Positions 43,528-54,024 of a DNA stretch of 64,000 nucleotides are shown here, piece by piece. The translations under genes were made by a program, and so were the position numbers. How positions within the stretch are numbered: the stretch's first letter is position 1; every line of letters begins with the position of its first letter. The stretch is taken from assembly GCF_016093295.1 (NCBI RefSeq), contig NZ_JAEDAL010000009.1, positions 1-64,000 on the forward strand, written 5' to 3'. Source of the stretch: Inhella gelatinilytica (GTDB lineage Bacteria; Pseudomonadota; Gammaproteobacteria; Burkholderiales; Burkholderiaceae_C). A model generated the notes under the pieces. It did not search any database, was not told the DNA's origin, and saw only the letters and a list, made by a program, of their open reading frames with translations.

Positions 43528-45744
43528 GTGACCCTCACGGGCAGCCTGACCGGACAGTTCAGTGACAAGAACGTGGGGGTGAACAAGACGGTGACGCTGC
43601 AGGGGCTGGCCCTCGGTGGAAGCGACGCGGGCAACTACACAGCCATTGCGCCCACGAGCCTGACGGCGAGCATCACCCCCGCGCCGCTGAGCGTGACGGG
43701 TCTGACGGCGCAGAATAAGGTGTATGACGCCACGACGGTGGCGCAACTCACGGGCACGCCCAGCTTCACCGCGCTGGGCGCTGACATCGTGAACCTCACG
43801 GGCACGCCAACGGGCCAGTTCAGCGACAAGAACGTTGGCGTGGGCAAGCTCGTCACGGTCACCGGACTTTCCCTGTCCGGGGTCGATGCTGGGAACTACA
43901 CCCCGATCGCACCGACCACCCTTCAGGCCACCATCACGCCGGCGCCGCTGGCTGTGGGTGGGCTGACGGTTCAGACCAAGGTGTACGACGCGTCGACGTC
44001 GGCGCCTTTGACGGGGCAGGCCACGGTGGCCCCGTTGGGTGGAGACACCGTCACTGTGGCGGGTACAGCGTTGGCACAGTTCGGCGATAAGAATGTGGGC
44101 AATGGCAAGTCCGTGACCTTGCAAGGTCTGAGCCTGCAGGGCAAGGAAGCCGGCAACTACCAAATGGTCCTGCCCACCCTGACCGGCACGATCTTGCCGG
44201 CGACGCTGGTTTATGTGGCTGAACCTGCCTCTCGCACGGTGGGGCAGGCCGCAGGCGCGTTCGCAGGGTTGGTTCAGGGTTGGGTGGCGGGAGAGACCCA
44301 AGCGACCGCCGCGGTGGGCACTGTGAAGTTCACCAGCCCTGCGGCGGCGTCGCCGGACAGCGTGCTCTCGGTGGCGGGCAGTTTTGCCATCACGGGATCG
44401 GGCCTGACAGCAGCGAACTACACCTTTAGCCAAGCCCCCGGCAATGCGCAAGCCCTCACCGTCACGGCGGTGGGCGGCCCCGCCGAGCCGCCCCTCATCG
44501 AAGCCCAACGTTTGCAGACGTCCACTTTGGTCTTGATTGGCGCGCCCAACCAGCACAGCAATGGAGGCGTTCTCGATTTGGGCGCATCGATCATGGCCCC
44601 CGCGCAAGTGGCGGCTCCAGGCTCGGGTTCGGTGAACACCGCCACCATGAGCAAGGAAAGCATTCAAGGATTGCTGACAGAGCGCGAGCGGGTGAAGCGC
44701 CAGGCATTGGGCGTGGCTCTGGAGCAACTCAGCCTGAACCCGGAGCTGGCGGACAACCGCCTGTGCACCAATCGGGAAGACGCCGAAAGCGGCAAGTGCC
44801 TGGTGACCGAAGCCTTGATCGCGGAGTTGGCGCAGGAGCGTGTCAATGACGCCCAGCCCACCGTGGGCGGCAAGGCTGCAGGGCTGCCGCCGCCTGCCAA
44901 ACCCGCCCCCTCGGTCAGCCCTGCGGCCGCCACGGTGCGGCCGGCTTGGGTTGCGCCCACGCTGGGGCCCAAGCGTCCTGTGGTGAGCGCCAGCCTGCCG
45001 CAAATTCAACGCAAGATCGCCGTACTGATCGGGGTGAACGATTACGAAGACAAGTCAATTCCGCAGCTCGAAAACGCTGTCGGCGACGCCGAAGCGCTGG
45101 CGCGGCTGGCCGAGGGGCCGCTGGGCTATGAAACCTTGATGCTGCGCAACCCCACCAAGGCGCAGGTGGTGGCCACGCTCAACCGCCTGGCCATGGAGGC
45201 GAATCCGCAGGACCAAGTCCTCATTTATTACGCCGGGCATGGCGATGAGGCCGTGGCGCAGGAGTCGGGGGTCAAGAACGGCTATTGGCAGTTGGCGGAC
45301 AGCTCGGCCAAGTCGCCCCAGTCCTGGTTGTCCAACAACGACATCGGTCGTTTGCTGAATTTGATCAAGGCAAGGCAAGTGGCGCTTCTGTCGGACAGCT
45401 GCTATTCCGGACGTCTGGTCGACGGTCCCCGCGTGCGTGCAACGCCGGGCCCCGTCAACCCCAATGAGGTGCTGAGTGACCGCACGGTGGTGGTCATGTC
45501 GTCAGGTGGCAACGCACCGGTGGCCGATGCCGGCGAAGGCGGGCATTCACCGTTTGCATTCCACCTCATGCAGACTTTGGGCAAGCTGCAGAACTGGAAG
45601 CCGGGGGCCAATGTTTTTGAGACGGTGCGCTTCCGCGTGGCCAACAAGTTCCCGCAGTCCCCACAGTACGGCTACAGCGGTGTTCATGCCATTGGGCGCG
45701 GCGGGGACTACCTGTTTGAACAGCGACAACTGAGCCCGCGCTGA
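43528..45744 (+). CDS. C-terminal part of the TpsA-like exoprotein: YDG/MBG repeats plus caspase-like (peptidase C14) domain
   Basis: The frame is open from 43492, where GTASFTALGSD continues the repeat pattern; the first possible start is GTG 43528, without a clear ribosome site. It holds a partial and two full YDG repeats, a closing MBG-like unit, then a charged/Pro-rich linker (ERERVKRQALGVALEQL, APPTL-type prolines). The caspase domain is KIAVLIGVNDY, then IYYAGHGDE (His codon 45238-45240) and ALLSDSCYSGRL (Cys codon 45400-45402), so both catalytic residues are kept. It is most likely one protein with the preceding gene, broken by a frameshifting deletion or sequence error. Confidence 0.85.
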   Translation: MTLTGSLTGQFSDKNVGVNKTVTLQGLALGGSDAGNYTAIAPTSLTASITPAPLSVTGLTAQNKVYDATTVAQLTGTPSFTALGADIVNLTGTPTGQFSDKNVGVGKLVTVTGLSLSGVDAGNYTPIAPTTLQATITPAPLAVGGLTVQTKVYDASTSAPLTGQATVAPLGGDTVTVAGTALAQFGDKNVGNGKSVTLQGLSLQGKEAGNYQMVLPTLTGTILPATLVYVAEPASRTVGQAAGAFAGLVQGWVAGETQATAAVGTVKFTSPAAASPDSVLSVAGSFAITGSGLTAANYTFSQAPGNAQALTVTAVGGPAEPPLIEAQRLQTSTLVLIGAPNQHSNGGVLDLGASIMAPAQVAAPGSGSVNTATMSKESIQGLLTERERVKRQALGVALEQLSLNPELADNRLCTNREDAESGKCLVTEALIAELAQERVNDAQPTVGGKAAGLPPPAKPAPSVSPAAATVRPAWVAPTLGPKRPVVSASLPQIQRKIAVLIGVNDYEDKSIPQLENAVGDAEALARLAEGPLGYETLMLRNPTKAQVVATLNRLAMEANPQDQVLIYYAGHGDEAVAQESGVKNGYWQLADSSAKSPQSWLSNNDIGRLLNLIKARQVALLSDSCYSGRLVDGPRVRATPGPVNPNEVLSDRTVVVMSSGGNAPVADAGEGGHSPFAFHLMQTLGKLQNWKPGANVFETVRFRVANKFPQSPQYGYSGVHAIGRGGDYLFEQRQLSPR

Positions 45745-45761
45745 CCCAGCCTGTCCTTGAC

Positions 45762-46658
45762 TCAGGGCCCCTGCCGAGCGAACTGCTCGCGCAGGGCCTT
45801 GAGTCGCTCGGGCGACAGCCCAAAACTGTGGGGCACAAAGGCACGCGGATCGCGCGTGTGAAACAGCAGGGCTTGGGCCTCATTGACGATCAATTCCGGT
45901 TGCCCGACGTCGTAACCGGCTTCGCTCAAACGGGATTGAATGGTCTGTCGTTCGGTCGGTGTGAGCGCTTGGTGCCAGAACGTGTGGCAGCGCTCACGGT
46001 ACTGGGCGTCCAGAAAAAACCGCGCATGGCTCAGTTCGTGACGCAGCACGGACTCACGACGCAGCGCATCCACCGTTTCGTCATGCTGGGTACCCGGGTT
46101 GTCGCCTTGAAGGTCAGAGAAGCTGATGAGGGCGCGCACCCCTGGCGAGGACCCTACCGGCAGCCAACCCTGTGCGTGGAGCGTTTCCTGAATCCGGTGC
46201 TCCTCCGGATTCAGCGTGACATGCTGCTTGCGGGCGTGATCGAAAAACGCCTGAACGTCCTGCAATCGGTAATCGTGGCCACCATAAAACGTGGCGGCGT
46301 TGTCACCGGCGGTGTGGATCAGGGTGGCCAGCGCCAAGTCATCCAGCAATCGATCCCGGGGCGCCGCCCCCTTTTCTTTCCAGGCGGCGAGGCGGTTGAG
46401 TGCCGCGCCCTGCGACTCCAGACTGGGGAACTGCACGACCACCGCGTCGGGCCACTCGGACCATCGGGCCCAGGCCCAATGGCCTTGGGTGTGGCGTTCC
46501 AGCAGTTCTTCCGTGGTCAGCAGGGGCCAGGCGTCGCCGGTTGGGTGGGAAGCGGGGGGCGGGGAGGGTACGTGTCGCCAGAGCCAACCCGCAGCGGCCA
46601 CACAGCCGCCCACCAACAGCAGACCGGCCACCCAGCGGGTGGCCGGCTTTTTCCGCAT
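45762..46658 (-). CDS. Membrane-anchored putative zinc metallopeptidase
   Basis: This 298-residue protein has a single N-terminal hydrophobic segment (about 11-28; a lipoprotein Cys19 is possible) and then an extracytoplasmic region. RHELSH (His207, Glu208, His211) and, 49 residues on, VNEAQAL (Glu260) match the HExxH...NExxA zinc-ligand pattern of gluzincin peptidases. No named family is recognised. It is the last gene of the kinase-OmpA operon and ends 17 bases from the convergent caspase gene. Confidence 0.7.
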   Translation of the reverse strand: MRKKPATRWVAGLLLVGGCVAAAGWLWRHVPSPPPASHPTGDAWPLLTTEELLERHTQGHWAWARWSEWPDAVVVQFPSLESQGAALNRLAAWKEKGAAPRDRLLDDLALATLIHTAGDNAATFYGGHDYRLQDVQAFFDHARKQHVTLNPEEHRIQETLHAQGWLPVGSSPGVRALISFSDLQGDNPGTQHDETVDALRRESVLRHELSHARFFLDAQYRERCHTFWHQALTPTERQTIQSRLSEAGYDVGQPELIVNEAQALLFHTRDPRAFVPHSFGLSPERLKALREQFARQGP

Positions 46659-46659
46659 G

Positions 46660-47241
46660 TCAGTTCCCCTGAGCGGCTTCGCGGGTGCTGATGAAGGTCA
46701 CGCGTCGGTTTTCCGGGGCGTCGACACGCTGCTTGTTCAACGGTTCGGCGGAACCCTTGCCCTCGGAATGCAAGCGCATTTCCAGGATGCCATGCTTGCC
46801 CACCAAATACTTCACCACGGCCTCCGCACGGGCCTTGGAAAGCAGGAAGTTCGCTGATTCATCTCCTCGTGCATCGGCGTGCCCGTGCACTTTGAAGGCT
46901 ACCCCGGCCAGCGTGTCGCTCTGCATGGCTGCGGCCATCTTGTCGAGCAAACCCTCCGCCTCGGGCGACAGTTGCGAGGAGTTGGTCAAAAAGGTCACCA
47001 ACAAATTGGCCTTGCCGGGGCCGTAGGGCTTGGCTTTGGCCTGACCCGGCGCGACGGGGCGGAAACCGCGCGACAGCCCCGTGGCCTCGGTGGGAGGGAT
47101 GGCCAGTGCGTCGATTAAATCGTCCGTACTGACGTCTTTTGCTTTCAGGACTTTCTCAGGGGCCGGTGGCGTCTGGGCCGTGGCAGCAAACGACAGGGTG
47201 GCAGCGACGAGTACCAGGCACAGGGAGCGGAGCGATTTCAT
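46660..47241 (-). CDS. OmpA-family protein
   Basis: This 193-residue protein has a signal peptide (about 1-22, ending ATAQ). The C-terminal OmpA/MotB peptidoglycan-binding domain has NSSQLSPEAEGLLDKMA, VHGHADARGDESANFLLSKARAEAVVKYL and APENRRVTF. It has no beta-barrel, so it is a periplasmic peptidoglycan-associated protein. It lies one base upstream of the metallopeptidase gene and 60 bases after the kinase gene. Confidence 0.88.
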   Translation of the reverse strand: MKSLRSLCLVLVAATLSFAATAQTPPAPEKVLKAKDVSTDDLIDALAIPPTEATGLSRGFRPVAPGQAKAKPYGPGKANLLVTFLTNSSQLSPEAEGLLDKMAAAMQSDTLAGVAFKVHGHADARGDESANFLLSKARAEAVVKYLVGKHGILEMRLHSEGKGSAEPLNKQRVDAPENRRVTFISTREAAQGN

Positions 47242-47301
47242 GGGATCCTCGTGAGATCGGTCATTCTGAAAGCCGCACCATAGCTTGGGTGAACAGGCTG
47301 C

Positions 47302-49200
47302 TCAAGGGGTGACGGCCAGCGGCAGACGAACGGCACCGAATTGGCCGCAAGCGGAATCCGAGGCCGGGCAGGTTTGAGAGGGGCGGCCCGCCAAAATGGG
47401 TTGGGCAAATGTCCATGCCCGCCGCGCTGTGGTGGCTTCTGCCCCGTTTCGAAGCAGGGCGACACCATTTTGCGGGGGCTCCACCAAGGCGTCCCAGGCG
47501 TGGGGCGCCCGGGTGAGGATGGCCAGCACCTCGTGAGGGCCGGGCGGGTCGGCCGCCTCGATGTCGGTGGCTCCGGGCGGAGGCAAGGTCACAACCTGAC
47601 CCGCCTTGACCGCCAACGGCGATTGGTCAGCAAAGAGCTGCAAGGCCTGCCCGCTGGAGTCCCTCAGGAAGAGCGTGAGATAACCCGCCTGCGGCGCCCG
47701 AACCTTGAACCGAAATCGATCGTGCTTCCGAATGCTTAGTGCGGTTGGAGGATCCACAAAAACGGGCGTCAAGGTCGCGTCTTGCAAGCTGAGCAGAGAC
47801 TGAACTTCCCGCTCCCATTCGAAAGTCACCGCGGCAGGGGCTGAGGCCACGGGGGGCGCCGTTTGGGTGCCGACGCGCGCGGTTGGATCGGCACTGGGGT
47901 TTGGGGCGGCTCCGCGCGGCAGCACTGCCCACACCAAGCCAGCGATCAGCACCACGCCGCCGGCCAACAACGCAAGCCCCACGGGGCTTCGACGGGTGCT
48001 AGGGGAGCTTGCGGGGGCGTCTTGCTTCTCCAGGGGGGGGGATCGACCGGCGGAGGGCACCTGCAAGGTCTGCATGATGCGATCACCGACGGGCTGCGAC
48101 AGCACCTGCGTGGGCGCATCAGCCAACGAAGGGGCTGCCGTCCCAACTGGTTTCAGGAGTGCGGTGGGTTCCCACGCCGAGCCCACTGCGGTTTCGGCCC
48201 TCAAAGGGTTGGCCACCGGCAATTCCATGGTGGGCGCATAACTGGGCGCCTCCAAACCCAAATCGGCGCGGAATTCCGCCATCGACTGGGTTCGTTGCCG
48301 GGCATCCACCCGAAGGGCTTTGTCCAAAGCACCCAAAAACCTGGCGCTGTACTGACCCTGCAGCGCTTGCACCAGGGGTTGATAACTGTCCACCAGCACC
48401 CGACTCACCGAGGGAGGGGGCGTCTTGCCAATGAGCGCCCAATGAATGGTGGCTGCCAGGGCATAAACATCGGTCCACGGCCCCTGACCCAGCCCCGGTG
48501 CATCCCCGTATTGTTCGACCGGGGCAAAACCCGGTTTCAGGATGGCAGTCAGATCCTGGGTCACGTCGCCAATCACCTGGCGTGCGGCACCAAAGTCCAA
48601 CAGCAAGGGCCGCCCGCTGTCCTTGAGCAACATGATGTTGTCGGGCGCGATGTCCCGGTGCAGCCAGTGGTTCTGGTGCACGCCTTGCATGGCCTCGGTC
48701 AACGGCGCCAGCAAACCGAGTAACCAGCTTTCGCTCGGCTTTTCGGCGCTCTGTTTGATGTGCTCACGCAGCGTCCTGCCCTCATAGAGCGGCATGGCCA
48801 TGTAGGCCGTTCCATGGGCCTCCCAACGGCGCAGCACCCGCACCAGAGCAGGATGGTCAAACCGTGCCAGGGTCTGCGCTTCTTCAATGAAACGCTGCAG
48901 TCCGCTGTCGAAGGCCTCTTTGACCCGCTCTGAACGCGGAACCACCTCGGTGCCTTCTCGGTGCGCGACGGCACCCGGCATGTACTCCTTGATGGCTCGC
49001 ACTTGGCCCAAGGAGTGGTCCCAGGCCCGATAAACAATGCCGAAGCCGCCTTCGCCCAGCTTGGCCTGAATTTCAAATTCGTCCAGGCGGAAGCCATTCG
49101 GTAGCGCTTGACTGGTGTCCGTGGGCCAAGCCGCTGGTGTGGGTGGCGCCGGCGCGGGGTCAGGGCGCGGCTGAAAAACGGTGCGATCGTCGTCGGTCAC
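47302..49200 (-). CDS. Membrane Ser/Thr protein kinase with DUF4384-like C-terminal domain
   Basis: This 632-residue protein has an N-terminal Hanks-type kinase (about 38-300): glycine loop GEGGFGIVY, Lys in RAIKEYMPG, catalytic loop HRDIAPDNIM, LLDFGAARQV and GFAPVEQYG. A Pro/Ser-rich linker, one membrane helix (about 405-430, LALLAGGVVLIAGLVWAVL) and a periplasmic DUF4384-like domain follow (FRFKVRAPQAGYLTLFL, LPPPGATDIEA, EVLAILTR). It is the first gene of the operon with the OmpA-like and metallopeptidase genes. The outward-facing C-terminus is a plausible sensor. Confidence 0.88.
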   Translation of the reverse strand: MTDDDRTVFQPRPDPAPAPPTPAAWPTDTSQALPNGFRLDEFEIQAKLGEGGFGIVYRAWDHSLGQVRAIKEYMPGAVAHREGTEVVPRSERVKEAFDSGLQRFIEEAQTLARFDHPALVRVLRRWEAHGTAYMAMPLYEGRTLREHIKQSAEKPSESWLLGLLAPLTEAMQGVHQNHWLHRDIAPDNIMLLKDSGRPLLLDFGAARQVIGDVTQDLTAILKPGFAPVEQYGDAPGLGQGPWTDVYALAATIHWALIGKTPPPSVSRVLVDSYQPLVQALQGQYSARFLGALDKALRVDARQRTQSMAEFRADLGLEAPSYAPTMELPVANPLRAETAVGSAWEPTALLKPVGTAAPSLADAPTQVLSQPVGDRIMQTLQVPSAGRSPPLEKQDAPASSPSTRRSPVGLALLAGGVVLIAGLVWAVLPRGAAPNPSADPTARVGTQTAPPVASAPAAVTFEWEREVQSLLSLQDATLTPVFVDPPTALSIRKHDRFRFKVRAPQAGYLTLFLRDSSGQALQLFADQSPLAVKAGQVVTLPPPGATDIEAADPPGPHEVLAILTRAPHAWDALVEPPQNGVALLRNGAEATTARRAWTFAQPILAGRPSQTCPASDSACGQFGAVRLPLAVTP

Positions 49201-49278
49201 GGCGGTCGAAGTGGGTTAAGGCAACAGCCTCGATCTTCCGCGCAATGAGGCGCCAGGCGTCGCCCCAGAACCTAGGGT

Positions 49279-49740
49279 TTACTCCCGTGGGGACGAGATC
49301 TTGTGTCGCATCAGCTGACCCTTTTCTCGTTCCCAGTCGCGTTTTTTCTCGGTTTCGCGCTTGTCATGCAGCGCCTTGCCCTTGCCCAGGGCGAATTGGC
49401 ACTTCACGCGGCCCGCCTTGTAGTGCAAGTCCAAGGGGACGAGGGTGTAGCCTTTTTGCTCGGTCTTCCCGATCAGTCGGCGGATTTCCTGCTTGGCCAG
49501 GAGCAATTTCTTGCTGCGCTGGGCTTCCGGTCGAACGTGCGTCGATGCCGAGCGCAGCGGGTTGATCTGACATCCGATCAAGAACAGCTCACCGTCGCGA
49601 ACCACGACGTAGGCGCCGGTCAGCTGAACCTGACCCGCGCGGATGGCTTTGACTTCCCACCCTTCGAGCACCATCCCGGCCTCGTACTGCTCTTCGAGGT
49701 GATATTCAAAACGGGCGCGACGGTTTTCAATGATGCTCAT
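49279..49740 (-). CDS. smpB: SsrA (tmRNA)-binding protein
   Basis: This 153-residue trans-translation cofactor has signatures [42 protein letters not shown] and the basic C-terminal tail ([21 protein letters not shown]). It is divergent from ratA, with only 49 bp between the starts. That gap contains a hairpin (AAACCCCGTGGGCGGGGTT, 49751-49769). Confidence 0.96.
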   Translation of the reverse strand: MSIIENRRARFEYHLEEQYEAGMVLEGWEVKAIRAGQVQLTGAYVVVRDGELFLIGCQINPLRSASTHVRPEAQRSKKLLLAKQEIRRLIGKTEQKGYTLVPLDLHYKAGRVKCQFALGKGKALHDKRETEKKRDWEREKGQLMRHKISSPRE

Positions 49741-49789
49741 GGGAAAAGAAAAACCCCGTGGGCGGGGTTCCTAGAATGGAGGGCATTCT

Positions 49790-50251
49790 ATGAAGCCCGT
49801 AAAAAAATCCGTTTTGCTTTGGTACAGCCCGCGAGAGATGGTCGACTTGGTCATCGGCGTGGAGCGGTATCCGGAGTTTCTGCCCTGGTGTGAACGGGCT
49901 GAGGTGCTGGCCCAACACGAGGACGGGGTGACGGCCCGATTGGCGCTGGCGTTTGCGGGGGTGCGCTCCAGCTTTACCACCCGCAACACCCACGACGGGG
50001 ACAGACGGGTACGGGTTCAATTGGTGGATGGGCCTTTCACCCATCTAGATGGTGACTGGCTGTTCAAGCCCCTGTCACGGCCGGGGGCACTGCCTGGCGA
50101 GGTGAACGCCTGCAAGATTGATTTTGAACTCCGCTATGCGTTTTCCAGCGGTGCCCTTGAAGCCGTTCTGAGCCCCGTTTTCGACAAGGTGGCGTCTACG
50201 TTTGTCGACCGGTTTGTGGAGCGAGCCGAGGCGGTTTATGGCAAGCGTTGA
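49790..50251 (+). CDS. ratA: RatA/Coq10-like START-domain protein
   Basis: This 153-residue SRPBCC/polyketide-cyclase fold protein shows SVLLWYSPREMVDLVIGVERYPEFLPWCERAEV, typical of the RatA/Coq10 family. In E. coli RatA has been reported to block 70S assembly; other members bind ubiquinone-like lipids. It overlaps rnfH by 14 bases, the conserved ratA-rnfH pair next to smpB. Confidence 0.9.
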   Translation: MKPVKKSVLLWYSPREMVDLVIGVERYPEFLPWCERAEVLAQHEDGVTARLALAFAGVRSSFTTRNTHDGDRRVRVQLVDGPFTHLDGDWLFKPLSRPGALPGEVNACKIDFELRYAFSSGALEAVLSPVFDKVASTFVDRFVERAEAVYGKR

Positions 50252-50549
50252 GCTGAATATTGAGCTGGCGTGGAGCCCAGAGCCGGGTCGGGTCCAGGTT
50301 CTGCCCCTGCGACTGCCGATCGGTGCAACCGTTGAACAGGCCCTGGCGCATCTGCCTTTGGGGGTGCCGCAGCAGACCGTGGGGATTTGGGGGCACAAGG
50401 CGGAACGCCACGATGGGCTGCGGGACGGCGACCGGGTGGAGGTGTATCGCCCCTTGACGGTCGACCCGATGGAGGCCCGTCGGCGGCGTCACGAGGTGCA
50501 CGGGGGGCGGCGTATCGTTTCGCGCCATCGGCCGATGGGACGCGGTTGA
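50238..50549 (+). CDS. rnfH: RnfH-family protein
   Basis: This 103-residue ubiquitin-like-fold protein of the RnfH/UPF0125 family shows LRLPIGATVEQAL, VGIWGHKAERHDGLRDGDRVEVYRPLTVDPMEARRRR. The start ATG 50238 overlaps the end of ratA. Its function is unclear although the genomic link with ratA is widespread. Confidence 0.9.
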   Translation: MASVELNIELAWSPEPGRVQVLPLRLPIGATVEQALAHLPLGVPQQTVGIWGHKAERHDGLRDGDRVEVYRPLTVDPMEARRRRHEVHGGRRIVSRHRPMGRG

Positions 50550-50573
50550 CAGCGTGCCGGGGCAGCTGTGACT

Positions 50574-50870
50574 TCAGCTGGTTTTGTTGCGCATCGCAAC
50601 GCGAGCGCCCACAAAGTTAAAGGCGTAGGCCACGGCATCGATGATGCCTTGGTCAATCTCCAGGCGCTCGTGCTCTGTTAAATAAAAACTGAAGTCGACC
50701 GCGTGGCGGATGTAACGCGGCGGCAGCCTGTTCAGCGCCACGCAAGCCACATCCAGCAGCAAGTCCTGCGAGATGGCGACGTCCGGGTAGTCTGCCGCCG
50801 CATCCATCACGGCGGCAAAGACCTCTCGCTCGTGGTGGTTGTAGATCTGAGAAAAGTCTGGATTCGCCAT
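50574..50870 (-). CDS. ComFB-like (late competence development) protein
   Basis: This 98-residue protein from ATG 50870 is preceded by GGAGGAACC. It matches the ComFB family by its N-terminal IYNHHEREVFAAVMD, central DVACVALNRLPPRYIRHAVD and C-terminal AVAYAFNFVGARVAMR. Some ComFB homologues have recently been linked to cyclic-di-GMP binding; I infer no function here. It is transcribed on the same strand downstream of nadA. Confidence 0.8.
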   Translation of the reverse strand: MANPDFSQIYNHHEREVFAAVMDAAADYPDVAISQDLLLDVACVALNRLPPRYIRHAVDFSFYLTEHERLEIDQGIIDAVAYAFNFVGARVAMRNKTS

Positions 50871-50920
50871 GGTTCCTCCGCAATGGAGAACTTTATACCC
50901 GCCACAGCCAAGAAAGGGGA

Positions 50921-52018
50921 TCAGGCCGCACCCATCCCCGAGGCCAGCGCTGCCTGGGCTTTGCGCGCCGCGGTGAAATCCAGCATCCGCGTGATGCAGC
51001 GTTCCGCCCGGATGCGCGTGTCCTCGTCCACGGCAACCGCTGGGGCGCCCTGTTTGAGGCACTCGATCAGGCTGCGCAAGCTGTTCATGGCCATCCACGG
51101 GCAATGCGCGCAGCTCTTGCAGGTGGCGCCATTGCCGGCTGTGGGGGCTTCAATCAAGGTTTTGCTCGGGGCCAGTTGCCGCATGCGGTGCAAGATCCCG
51201 TTGTCGGTGGCGACGATGTAGCGCTGGGCTTGCCCTTCGACCACGGCTTGAATCAGGGCCGAAGTGGAGCCCACCACATCGGCCTGATCCACCACGGCCC
51301 GCGGGCTCTCGGGGTGGACCAATACCGGGGCATCGGGGTACTGCTCCCGCAGCAACTGCAATTCCAGCCCTTTGAACTCGTTGTGAACGATGCAGTCGCC
51401 CTGCCACATCAGCAAGTCAGCGCCGGTTTGCTCCTGGATGTAGCGCCCCAAGTGACGATCTGGGGCCCACAGGATCTTTTCACCCCGGCTTTTCAAGTGG
51501 TTCACGATGTCCAGGGCGCAACTGCTGGTGACCATCCAATCGGCTCGTGCTTTCACCGCGGCACTGGTATTGGCGTAAACCACCACCGTCCGATCCGGGT
51601 GGGCATCACAAAACGCTGCAAATTCGGCCTCTGGACAGCCCAAATCCAGCGAACAGGTCGCTTCCAGCGTGGGCATCAGCACCGTCTTCTCGGGTGACAA
51701 GATCTTCGCGGTCTCCCCCATGAAGCGGACCCCGGCCACCACCAGCGTTTGCGCCGCATGGTTGCGGCCAAAGCGCGCCATCTCCAGCGAATCGGAGACG
51801 CAACCGCCCGTTTCCAGGGCCAAATCCTGCAAATGGCCGTCGACGTAGTAATGCGCGACCAGCACCGCCCCTTTGGCCTTCAGCAACTCGGCGGCTTCGG
51901 CCTTCAGGGTTTGGGCGAGTAGGGGGCTGACAGGTTCCGGCACTTGAGCCCAAGCTTGTGCGGTGCCGGCGTCTCCGTGGGCGTCTTGGCGGGTGTAATC
52001 AAAGGCGATGCGATCCAT
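50921..52018 (-). CDS. nadA: Quinolinate synthase
   Basis: This 365-residue [4Fe-4S] enzyme condenses iminoaspartate with DHAP in NAD synthesis. Cluster cysteines are seen in [11 protein letters not shown], in the middle block (TSSCALDIV) and in [13 protein letters not shown]. Other blocks are [14 protein letters not shown] and [14 protein letters not shown]. The start ATG 52018 fits the family; the longer frame to 52255 overlaps the divergent small gene. Confidence 0.95.
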   Translation of the reverse strand: MDRIAFDYTRQDAHGDAGTAQAWAQVPEPVSPLLAQTLKAEAAELLKAKGAVLVAHYYVDGHLQDLALETGGCVSDSLEMARFGRNHAAQTLVVAGVRFMGETAKILSPEKTVLMPTLEATCSLDLGCPEAEFAAFCDAHPDRTVVVYANTSAAVKARADWMVTSSCALDIVNHLKSRGEKILWAPDRHLGRYIQEQTGADLLMWQGDCIVHNEFKGLELQLLREQYPDAPVLVHPESPRAVVDQADVVGSTSALIQAVVEGQAQRYIVATDNGILHRMRQLAPSKTLIEAPTAGNGATCKSCAHCPWMAMNSLRSLIECLKQGAPAVAVDEDTRIRAERCITRMLDFTAARKAQAALASGMGAA

Positions 52019-52078
52019 GGGCCCATTGTCTTGCAGCGGCACAATTCCCCCGCAAATCACAAACAAAAGGCGAAACCC

Positions 52079-53819
<1,741 letters not shown>

Positions 53820-54024
53820 TTGCCAGGATGTGCCACTCCCCGGGTTGCCCCGCCATTCGTCATGGGGAGGGGTGGGCGGGGGTGTTGCCCTGGCGCATCA
53901 ATTACAGGGTAACCCTGACGGTTTCGCCGGGTTTCAGGCCCCAACAATCCGCCCCCACCCGGTGAACCGATTTCGCCGGACGGGGCGTCCTTGCCCCAAC
54001 CATTTCCCGATTCAAGGAGTTTTG
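53820..54024. other. Intergenic region upstream of the TonB-dependent receptor
   Basis: It is GC-rich with no gene. A good ribosome site (AAGGAG, 54014-54019) precedes the receptor start. No Fur-box-like sequence is evident. Confidence 0.4.

Noticed and set aside
40740-44220. Possible CRISPR array suggested by regular repeats
   Set aside because: The repeats are in-frame coding units of about 250 bp with diverged sequence, not short identical repeats with spacers; they encode YDG/MBG domains.
45000-45744. Interpretation of the caspase as a stand-alone antiphage cell-death effector
   Set aside because: The domain is joined to secreted-type repeats and lies beside a TpsB transporter, without the usual defence partners; export is the simpler reading.
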